In this document: positions 57,795 through 64,000 of the stretch, piece by piece | Layout: each line of letters begins with the position of its first letter | How positions within the stretch are numbered: the first letter of the stretch is position 1 | Assembly: GCF_007197755.1 (NCBI RefSeq) | Contig: NZ_CP041636.1 | Coordinates: forward strand, 3,632,001-3,696,000 | Direction of reading: 5' to 3' | DNA: 64,000 nt | Origin: Ferrovibrio terrae | GTDB taxonomy: Bacteria > Pseudomonadota > Alphaproteobacteria > Ferrovibrionales > Ferrovibrionaceae | Made by a program: the position numbers and the translations under genes | The notes under the pieces: model-generated | Database searches by the model: none | The model's input: the letters and a program-made list of their open reading frames with translations, nothing else | Told to the model about the DNA's origin: nothing

Positions 57795-59288
57795 ATGCAG
57801 ATCGTGTTCGACATTGCTGCCCGCCGCGCCGAACTGACGCCGGACAAGATCGCCTTCACCGAAGTCGAGACCGGCAAGCAACTGAGCTACGCCGAGCTGA
57901 ACGCGCGCGCCTGCCGCTTTGCATCCTGGCTGCAGGGCCAGGGCATCGGCAGCGGCGACCGCGTGGCTATTCTCTGCCTCAACACCACCAGTTTTTTCGA
58001 AATCCTATTCGCCTGCGGCAAACTTGGCGCCATTCTGGTGCCGCTGAACTGGCGCCAGCCGGCGCCGGAACTGCTGCCGGTAGTGCAGGATGCCGCGGCG
58101 AAACTGCTGATTCACGATGCCGAGAACGCAGCTGTCGCCGACGCGCTGAACCTGCCGCTGCTGTCGCTGGCCGGTTACGAGCAGGCCGTGGCGGCCAGCA
58201 CATCCGACAATTTCGACACGGCATGGCCGGCAGACCGTATCTGGTACATGCTCTATACCTCCGGAACCACCGGCAAGCCCAAGGCGGTGATCCAGACGCC
58301 GGGCATGGCTTATGCCAATGCCATCAATATCGGTCAGGCCATCGACCTGACCTCGGCAGACACCACGCTCAATTACCTGCCGCTGTTCCACACCGCCGGC
58401 ATCAACCTGCATACCCTGCCCGTGCTGATCTTCGGCGGCAGCGTACAGGTACTGAAGAAATTCGAGATCGATCCAGTGATGGCCGCACTGCAGAACGGTG
58501 ACTGCACCGCTTTCCTCGGCGTACCGGCAATCTATCAGGCGATCAGCCTGCATAAGGATTTCGCCACTGCCGATTTCTCGAAAGTGCGCAGCTGGAGCTG
58601 CGGTGGTGCGCCGCTGCCCATCACGCTGATCGAACTGTTCGCCAGACGCGATGTTCTGGTCTGCAACGGCATGGGCATGACCGAAACCGGGCCGACGGTA
58701 TTCCTGATGGACCGCGCGCATGCCAAGGCAAAGATCGGTTCAGTAGGCAAGCCGCAGATTCTGGCCGAGGTGCGCGTGGTGGATGACCACGACGCCCCCC
58801 TGCCCCACGACCATGCCGGCGAATTGCAGATTCGCGGTCCGGGTGTAACGCCGGGTTACTGGAACAACGAGAGCGCCACAAAATCCGCCTTCACCAGGGA
58901 CGGATGGCTACGCACCGGTGATGTCGCGCGCCGTGATGCGAATGGCTACTACTACATCGTCGACCGCATCAAGGACATGTTCATTTCCGGCGGCGAGAAC
59001 GTCTACCCCGCCGAAGTCGAGATCGTGATCTACCGCTTTCCCGGCGTGCTGGAATGCGCCGTGATCGGCGTGCCGGACGAGAAATGGGGCGAAGTCGGCT
59101 GCGCCTACGTGCTGCCACAGCCGGGCGGCAGCGTCGATGGCGAAGCGCTGCGTGTCTATTGCCGCGAGAATCTCGCAGCCTACAAGGTGCCCAAGCATAT
59201 CCGCATCATCGAGGATTTCCCGCGCACCGCTGCCGGCAAGGTCCAGAAGCATATCCTGCGCAGCCGATTTTCCGAGACCCCGTCATGA
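57795..59288 (+). CDS. Acyl-CoA synthetase (AMP-dependent)
   Basis: A 497-residue adenylate-forming ligase that activates a carboxylic acid to its CoA thioester. The P-loop motif YTSGTTGKPK is at 154-163, GMTETGP binds AMP, RTGDVARRDANGYYYIVDRI is the hinge motif and the C-terminal catalytic lysine is in RTAAGKVQKH. It sits between a crotonase and MaoC-like genes, overlapping the latter by 4 nt. The acid it uses is unknown; size and context suit aromatic, terpenoid or medium-chain acids. Confidence 0.9.
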   Translation: MQIVFDIAARRAELTPDKIAFTEVETGKQLSYAELNARACRFASWLQGQGIGSGDRVAILCLNTTSFFEILFACGKLGAILVPLNWRQPAPELLPVVQDAAAKLLIHDAENAAVADALNLPLLSLAGYEQAVAASTSDNFDTAWPADRIWYMLYTSGTTGKPKAVIQTPGMAYANAINIGQAIDLTSADTTLNYLPLFHTAGINLHTLPVLIFGGSVQVLKKFEIDPVMAALQNGDCTAFLGVPAIYQAISLHKDFATADFSKVRSWSCGGAPLPITLIELFARRDVLVCNGMGMTETGPTVFLMDRAHAKAKIGSVGKPQILAEVRVVDDHDAPLPHDHAGELQIRGPGVTPGYWNNESATKSAFTRDGWLRTGDVARRDANGYYYIVDRIKDMFISGGENVYPAEVEIVIYRFPGVLECAVIGVPDEKWGEVGCAYVLPQPGGSVDGEALRVYCRENLAAYKVPKHIRIIEDFPRTAAGKVQKHILRSRFSETPS

Positions 59289-59665
59289 GCCATCCCGGCA
59301 TGATCAGTATTGTCCGCAGCCTCAGCCAGGCGGATTTCAACGCCTTCGCCGCCGTCAGCGGCGACAACAACCCTATTCATGTCGACCCGGACTTCTCGGC
59401 CCGTACCCGTTTCGGCCGCACGGTCAGCCACGGCATGCTGCTCTACACCGTGCTATGGGGCCTGGTGCAGAAATATTATCCCGGCGCGCGGCAGGTCAAC
59501 CAGACACTGATGTTTCCTAACCCGACCTATGCCGACGATCCGCACCGTTTCACGTTGAACGAGATCGCAGCGACCGATGGCCGGATCGTGCTGTCGACCC
59601 AGGTGATGCGCGTCGCCGACGGCTCTCTGGTGCTGGACGGCCAGTCGGAGATCGCACTGTCATGA
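59285..59665 (+). CDS. MaoC-like hot-dog dehydratase
   Basis: A 126-residue (R)-specific enoyl-CoA hydratase-type protein. The hydratase-2 motif is FAAVSGDNNPIHVDPDFSAR, where D and H are the catalytic pair, then FGRTVSHGMLLYT. Overlaps the acyl-CoA ligase and the next hot-dog gene by 4 nt each. It should add water to the enoyl-CoA made from the activated acid. Confidence 0.88.
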   Translation: MSHPGMISIVRSLSQADFNAFAAVSGDNNPIHVDPDFSARTRFGRTVSHGMLLYTVLWGLVQKYYPGARQVNQTLMFPNPTYADDPHRFTLNEIAATDGRIVLSTQVMRVADGSLVLDGQSEIALS

Positions 59666-60051
59666 GCGAAGCCTGCATCCACAAGGGCATGCGCGTCGGC
59701 GATCATGCCGAAACCCGTCGCAGTTATGCGCCCGACGACATCGCCGCCTTCCACACTCTGGCCGGCGAACCGGACACCGCAAGAGACGCAGTACCCGAAC
59801 CGCTGGTCGGCGCACTGTTTTCCTACCTGCTCGGCGTCAAGCTGCCCGGCTTTGGTACCAACTACCTGAAACAGGAACTGCAATTCGAACAACCCGTCCC
59901 GGTCGGCGTGCCGCTGATCGCTCGCGTCGAGATCACGCGTCTGCGGCCCGACAAGCATCTGGTTGATCTGGCCACCACCTGCCGCGATGAAAACGGCACT
60001 GTCTATTGCCGTGGCCGCGCCCTGGTGCTGGCAAAGGATGTTGAGGCCTGA
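59662..60051 (+). CDS. Second hot-dog-fold protein
   Basis: A 129-residue protein with the strand order of a MaoC-like hot-dog (RVGDHAETRRSYAPDDIAAF, LVGALFSYLLGVKLPGFGTN, QELQFEQPVPVG) but lacking the D-x4-H catalytic motif of its neighbour. It may form a heterodimer with the catalytic subunit as in split MaoC pairs. Translationally coupled to the preceding gene (ATGA). Confidence 0.8.
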   Translation: MSEACIHKGMRVGDHAETRRSYAPDDIAAFHTLAGEPDTARDAVPEPLVGALFSYLLGVKLPGFGTNYLKQELQFEQPVPVGVPLIARVEITRLRPDKHLVDLATTCRDENGTVYCRGRALVLAKDVEA

Positions 60052-60055
60052 GCGT

Positions 60056-60844
60056 ATGATTCATGTGGCCGAAACAGGCAGCGGACGGCCGTTGATCTTC
60101 CTGCATGGCTGGTCGAGCCATGGCGACTACTTCGGCCCGCAGGTCGAAGCGCTGGCGCGCGATTACCGGCTGCTGATGCCAGATCTGCCGGGCCACCGCC
60201 GCAGCCCGGCGGCGCCCGAGGCGCTGAGCATCCCCGCCCTCGCCGCCGACCTGCACAAGCTGATCATGGCGCGCGGACTGGAGAAGCCGGTGCTGATCGG
60301 CTGGTCGATGGGCGCGATGGTGGCGCTCGACTACATCGCGCAGTTTGGCAGTGATCGCCTGGGTGGCCTGGTGATTGAGGACATGACCGTCAAGATCACT
60401 AATGAATCCGGCTGGCGCTTCGGCATCCGCAATGGCTTCGACGCCGCCCAAAGCACGGCAGCCGTTGCGGCGATGCGTGAAGACTGGGTGGGCTACAGCC
60501 AGAATGCCATGCCGCGGCTGTTCGCCCGCAGCTACACGCCTGCTGCTGAACTGGGTGACTGGATTTCGGCCGAGATCGCACTCAACGACGGCCATGCCAT
60601 GGCCGCACTCTGGCAGTCTATGGCCGCCCAGGATTACCGCGCGCTGCTTCCTACACTGGCGCTGCCCGTGCTGATCCTGCATGGCGGCGAGAGTCAGTTA
60701 TACGAGCCGGCGGTCAGCCAGTGGATGGCGGCCAACATCCCCGGGGCACACCGCTGCTGCTTCGACAATGCCGGACACAGCCCGCATCTCGAAGTGCCCG
60801 AAGCCTATAACCGGGCACTGGTCGATTTCGTCACGTCCCTGTGA
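60056..60844 (+). CDS. Alpha/beta hydrolase of the catabolic operon
   Basis: A 262-residue hydrolase: oxyanion HGWSSHGDYF, nucleophile elbow GWSMGAM (catalytic Ser), NAGHSPHLE with the catalytic His, and a probable acid in ILHGGESQLY, where E replaces the usual D. It starts 4 nt after the second hot-dog gene. With the hydrolase at the end of the liv operon this is the second such enzyme in the locus. A thioesterase, C-C hydrolase or lactonase role is possible. Confidence 0.86.
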   Translation: MIHVAETGSGRPLIFLHGWSSHGDYFGPQVEALARDYRLLMPDLPGHRRSPAAPEALSIPALAADLHKLIMARGLEKPVLIGWSMGAMVALDYIAQFGSDRLGGLVIEDMTVKITNESGWRFGIRNGFDAAQSTAAVAAMREDWVGYSQNAMPRLFARSYTPAAELGDWISAEIALNDGHAMAALWQSMAAQDYRALLPTLALPVLILHGGESQLYEPAVSQWMAANIPGAHRCCFDNAGHSPHLEVPEAYNRALVDFVTSL

Positions 60845-60941
60845 TCCGACCTGCTTCCCCCGAAAACTGTAACGGCCATCACTTGTCCTGACGCGTGCAA
60901 AGGCGGAAGGATCGCCACGGCCCTGCAGGGAGAGCGACACA

Positions 60942-61562
60942 ATGACCACCCACTGGTTTTATGGCTGGCGACTGACCGCCCTGATCGCGTTCCTGCTGTC
61001 ACTCATGACGCTGGGCATCATTGGGGCTCACGATTTCTCCGTAGACGGACTCCGCATGGCGATCCGCGCCACGGCACGCACCTCGCTGCTGCTGTTCCTG
61101 CCAGTTTTCGCCGCCTCCGCGTTGGTACGCCTGCAGCCCAACGATGGCACGCGCTGGCTGCAGCGCAACCGCCGCTATCTCGGCGTCTCTTTCGCCGCCT
61201 CGCATATCCTGCATGCTTTCGCGATCATCGCTTTTGCGGTCAGCGATCCGGTCCTGTTCGGCAGCATGACCAGCACGGGTACGCTGGTCACCGGCGGGCT
61301 GGCCTATCTGTTCATCCTCGCCATGGCCGCTACGTCGTTTGACGGCGCCGTGCGCTGGCTCGGCTTGCGGAACTGGCGTGCCCTGCACTGGAGCGGCAGC
61401 TGGTATATCGCGATCTCGTTCATCATCACCAACGCCAAGCGCACACCCGGCATGCCGCTCTACTGGCTGGCGGTGACGCTCACGCTCGCCGTGATCGTGC
61501 TGCGCCTGTTCGACTGGTGGCAGCGCCGCAAGGCCGCGCGGATCGTCAGTATACCGGCCTAG
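60942..61562 (+). CDS. Ferric-reductase-like transmembrane protein
   Basis: A 206-residue protein with about six membrane segments. It shares features of the MsrQ/YedZ haem-binding domain: a TSLLLFLPVFAASALVRL segment, LQRNRRYLGVSFAASHILHA (arginine-rich loop followed by the histidine-bearing helix), and HWSGSWYIAISFIITNAKRT. At least two helix histidines could ligate haem. No MsrP gene is adjacent. GGGAGAG precedes the ATG by about 7 nt. It overlaps tctA convergently by 17 nt. Confidence 0.78.
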   Translation: MTTHWFYGWRLTALIAFLLSLMTLGIIGAHDFSVDGLRMAIRATARTSLLLFLPVFAASALVRLQPNDGTRWLQRNRRYLGVSFAASHILHAFAIIAFAVSDPVLFGSMTSTGTLVTGGLAYLFILAMAATSFDGAVRWLGLRNWRALHWSGSWYIAISFIITNAKRTPGMPLYWLAVTLTLAVIVLRLFDWWQRRKAARIVSIPA

Positions 61563-63051
61563 CGCGCAGCCTGCGCACCAGCCAGGTAGCCAGCGGCCAG
61601 AACAGGATGATGATGGTCAGCACGCCCAGGCTGGCTGAGATCGGCCGCTCGAAAAATACCAGCGGATTGCCATTCGCCTTGATCATCGAGGTGACGAAAT
61701 TCTCTTCCAGCATGGTGCCCAGCACCACGCCAAGAATAGCCGGAGCCACGGGGAAGCCGTTCTCCTCCATCACATAGGCCAGCAGGCCAAAGGCCAGCGT
61801 GATGGTGACGCCGAAGACCGTATTGTTGATCGCGAATGCACCCACTGCGCAAAACAGCAGGATGATTGGCATCAGGATGTTGCCCGGCACGCGCAGGATG
61901 TTGGTGGACAGGCGGATCGCCAGCCAGCCGAGCGGTACCATAATGATGTTCGCAACGATGAAGACCAGGAAAATCGCGTAGACGTTTTCCGGGCTGTTCA
62001 GGAACAGCGTCGGGCCCGGATTGAGGCCCTTCAGATACAGCACGCCGATGGCGATGGCCGTGATGCTGTCACCGGGAATGCCGAAGACAAGCGCGGGAAT
62101 CCAGGCACCGCCCAGCGCGCTGTTGTTGGCCGCGCCGGATTCCACGATGCCCTCCACATGTCCGGTGCCGAATTTCTCAGGTTCTTTTGAGAGTTTCTTG
62201 CTGAGCGCATAAGACATCCAGGAGGCCATGTCGGCACCCGCCCCCGGCATAATCCCCACCGCGGTCCCCAGCACACTGCCACGCAGAATCTGGGTTGGAT
62301 ATTTTTTGGTCAACGCCCACATGCCGGCAAAGACATTACCCAGACGCTGAACGAGAACGCGCGCCGGCGGATCGGTATTCACGACGAAGCGTAAAATCTC
62401 CGAGATGGCGAACATGCCCACCATCATCGGGATCATGCTGATCCCGCCCATCAGTTCGGTATTACCGAAGGTGAAACGCGGATAGCCGCCGGGATTGTCG
62501 AGGCCGACACAGCCGACCAGCAGGCCGATCAGCAGTGCTATGATCGCCTTCAGCACGCTGTTGCTGCCAATGAAGACCGCTGCCGAAAGCCCGAGGATGA
62601 CGAGCCAGAAATATTCAAAGGACGAGAATTTCAGTGCGATCTCAGCCAGCGCCGGAGCGGCGGCGATCAGTACCGCCGTGCCAAACAGCCCGCCGATCGC
62701 TGAGAAAACCAAGCCGGCACCAAGTGCCTGTTCCGACTGCCCCTTCAGGGTCATCTGATAGGCTTCGTCGGTATAGGCGGCCGAGGCCGGTGTGCCGGGG
62801 ATACGCAACAGCGCCCCGGGAATGTCGCCGGAGAAGATCGCCATAGCGGTGGCCGTCACGATGGCGGCCACCGCGGGCACCGGCGGCATAAAGAAAGTGA
62901 TCGGCACCAGCAGCGCAGTCGCCATCGTTGCAGTCAGCCCCGGTATGGCACCGACGAAAAGCCCGAAGGCGGCCGCGCCGACCATGACCACCAGCACATA
63001 GGGATCGAAAACCAGTTTTGCGGCGGCAGCAGCGAGAGTCAGCAGGTCCAT
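61546..63051 (-). CDS. tctA: Tripartite tricarboxylate transporter large subunit
   Basis: A 501-residue TctA membrane protein with about eleven to twelve hydrophobic segments. GLFVGAIPGLTATMATALLV and LGTAVGIMPGAGADMASWMS are the two conserved GxxxGxxPG loops, and SALGGAWIPALVFGIPGDSITA follows. It lies 9 nt after tctB and is the pore for uptake of citrate or other di/tricarboxylates driven by ion gradient. Substrate unknown. Confidence 0.94.
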   Translation of the reverse strand: MDLLTLAAAAAKLVFDPYVLVVMVGAAAFGLFVGAIPGLTATMATALLVPITFFMPPVPAVAAIVTATAMAIFSGDIPGALLRIPGTPASAAYTDEAYQMTLKGQSEQALGAGLVFSAIGGLFGTAVLIAAAPALAEIALKFSSFEYFWLVILGLSAAVFIGSNSVLKAIIALLIGLLVGCVGLDNPGGYPRFTFGNTELMGGISMIPMMVGMFAISEILRFVVNTDPPARVLVQRLGNVFAGMWALTKKYPTQILRGSVLGTAVGIMPGAGADMASWMSYALSKKLSKEPEKFGTGHVEGIVESGAANNSALGGAWIPALVFGIPGDSITAIAIGVLYLKGLNPGPTLFLNSPENVYAIFLVFIVANIIMVPLGWLAIRLSTNILRVPGNILMPIILLFCAVGAFAINNTVFGVTITLAFGLLAYVMEENGFPVAPAILGVVLGTMLEENFVTSMIKANGNPLVFFERPISASLGVLTIIILFWPLATWLVRRLRARPVY

Positions 63052-63060
63052 GACCGTCCC

Positions 63061-63531
63061 CTACCAGTGCAGGCCCTGCAGCAGCCCCCAGGGCAGCGGC
63101 ACGCGCAGAAATTTGTAGAAGACGGTGTGGATCACCAGCGTGGCAATAATCGCGATCGGCAATACCAGGACTTGGCGCACGCCGAGCGCATAGAACAGCA
63201 CAGCCAGGATCAGCACACCGGTGATGATGAAGCCGAGGAAAGTCGAGCAGAAGATATAAAAAAGCAGCGACGCGATCACGAGCAGAAAGTTGATCAGATG
63301 CGGCGTCGACCGTGTCCATGCCCCCATCACGACCAGCGGCATGCGTTCGCCGCGCAAGCCGCGCCAGATCAGCAGCAGCGAACAGCCGAGCAAAAGCATC
63401 GCGACCAGGCCGGGGAAAGCCGAGGGGCCGACATTCTGTCCCGGGATCGGCGGATACTGGCTGACGGTGACAAGGATTGCGACCGCCAGCAGCGCAAGCA
63501 GCAGCCCGCTCAAAGCATCATGAATTCGCAT
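63061..63531 (-). CDS. tctB: Tripartite tricarboxylate transporter small subunit
   Basis: A 156-residue TctB membrane protein with four hydrophobic segments (near 8-26, 38-58, 78-110, 118-140) and the GPSAFPGLVAMLLLGCSLLL segment typical of TctB. It follows the binding-protein gene across a hairpin and precedes tctA by 9 nt. Confidence 0.9.
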   Translation of the reverse strand: MRIHDALSGLLLALLAVAILVTVSQYPPIPGQNVGPSAFPGLVAMLLLGCSLLLIWRGLRGERMPLVVMGAWTRSTPHLINFLLVIASLLFYIFCSTFLGFIITGVLILAVLFYALGVRQVLVLPIAIIATLVIHTVFYKFLRVPLPWGLLQGLHW

Positions 63532-63556
63532 GGCACCAACCTGCGGAAAAGAAAGA

Positions 63557-63583
63557 CCGGCGCAGCTTTGAGGGCTGCGCCGG
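63557..63583 (-). terminator. Hairpin between tctC and tctB
   Basis: CCGGCGCAGC and GCTGCGCCGG form a perfect 10-bp stem with a 7-nt loop, 20 nt after the tctC stop. TCTTTCTTTT follows on the - strand, so it may be a partial terminator. Confidence 0.7.
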
Positions 63584-63602
63584 CAGCACTGTGGGCGACG
63601 GC

Positions 63603-64000
63603 TTACTTGGCGATGCCGACGGCCTTCATGATGGTGCCCATGTCGGCATCCGACTTGGCCATGAACTTGGCGTAGTCCTCCGGACCGGCCCAGACGATGC
63701 CGAAGCCGCGCTGCGCCATGAAGTCCTGATAGTCCTTGCTGTCATAGACCTTCTTGACGGCGGCGGTCAGCTTGTCGGCGACATCCTTCGGCAGGCCCTT
63801 CGGTGCGGCAATGCCGCGCCAGGCGGCCATGGTCCAGTCGCTGCCGGTTTCCGACTTAAGCGTCGGCACTTTGGGGAACAGCGCCGAGGGCTTGGGGTCC
63901 ATGATGGCAAGGCTCTTCACCTTGCCCGCCTCGATCAGCGCACGTGCTTCCGGCAGCGAGACCGGCGCGATCTGCACGCCCCCGGCAATCATGTCCTGCA
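63603..64000 (-). CDS. tctC: Tripartite tricarboxylate transporter binding protein, C-terminal part (cut by window edge)
   Basis: The last 132 residues of a Bug/TctC periplasmic binding protein. GKVKSLAIMDPKPSALFPKV, then PTLKSETGSDWTMAAWRGIA and APKGLPKDVADKLTAAVKKV are characteristic of the C-terminal lobe. The N-terminus with its signal peptide lies beyond 64000. It is the first visible gene of a tctCBA operon. Confidence 0.9.
   Translation of the reverse strand, partial: QDMIAGGVQIAPVSLPEARALIEAGKVKSLAIMDPKPSALFPKVPTLKSETGSDWTMAAWRGIAAPKGLPKDVADKLTAAVKKVYDSKDYQDFMAQRGFGIVWAGPEDYAKFMAKSDADMGTIMKAVGIAK

Noticed and set aside
60842-60870. TGATCC after the hydrolase stop, upstream of the ferric-reductase-like gene
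   Set aside because: The hexamer 18 bp downstream (ACTGTA) does not match the two ChrR-type promoters; only a 20-bp spacer would give an A/T-rich box.
1-64000. CRISPR arrays, insertion sequences, prophage genes
   Set aside because: No regularly spaced direct repeats of 25-40 bp with unique spacers, no transposase or phage structural motifs were seen.

Overview
The window is about 64 kb of GC-rich chromosomal DNA from an alphaproteobacterium, most likely a free-living Rhodospirillales-type bacterium. The supports are an RpoH-type sigma factor, an rplM-rpsI pair, an Aap-type general amino-acid ABC transporter, a ChrR/photolyase/Cfa stress cluster, a TctCBA solute importer and many two-component proteins. 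No insertion sequence, prophage or CRISPR array is visible. Genes are tightly packed, with many 1 to 4 nt start/stop overlaps. The only gene-free stretch above 300 bp is 8489-8951; it holds the rplM promoter and leader, an intergenic palindromic repeat and a 10-bp phased TTCG repeat.

Layout. 1-4918: the start of rpoH, a MarR regulator with a C-terminal cysteine cluster, a MoxR/VWA(CoxE) pair, then tetR-yciI-tag. 5039-7423: four membrane-anchored coiled-coil proteins of unknown function in an A-B-A-B order, which looks like a duplicated two-gene unit. 7478-8576: rplM-rpsI. 8952-13839: a 1338-residue hybrid kinase and a two-receiver response regulator. 13996-22948: a thioesterase, tRNA-Asn, an outer-membrane barrel protein, more two-component genes, a MerR regulator facing two small membrane-protein genes, LysE, and an SDR/HxlR divergent pair.

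22968-30188 is a stress module: phr, FAD oxidoreductase, DUF1365 and Cfa-like methyltransferase on the + strand converge on chrR, DUF6134 and SDR on the - strand. Both arms start with a TGATCC-N18 promoter of the ChrR-controlled ECF sigma class, but no ECF sigma gene lies beside chrR. 30217-39743: gamma-glutamylcyclotransferase-like and Nudix proteins, a cysK-alaX-sseA-GNAT run, a large catalase, a CGNR regulator, azlCD and small membrane or secreted proteins. 39822-43967: aapJQMP. 44026-50374: a YqaA-like membrane protein, an M20 peptidase, metC, an enoyl-CoA hydratase, a two-repeat acidic protein, ybaK and a Fur-family regulator.

50408-60844 looks like one import-and-catabolism locus. A Liv-type ABC importer with a terminal hydrolase (- strand) faces a TetR regulator, a crotonase, an acyl-CoA ligase, two hot-dog proteins and a second hydrolase (+ strand). 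Two matching inverted repeats lie in the divergent gap, one at the predicted liv transcription start and one over the tetR start codon. 60942-64000: a ferric-reductase-like membrane protein and tctA, tctB and a cut-off tctC. In each of the aap, liv and tct operons a strong hairpin directly follows the binding-protein gene. Functions, promoters and operators were read by eye; no database search or folding program was run.
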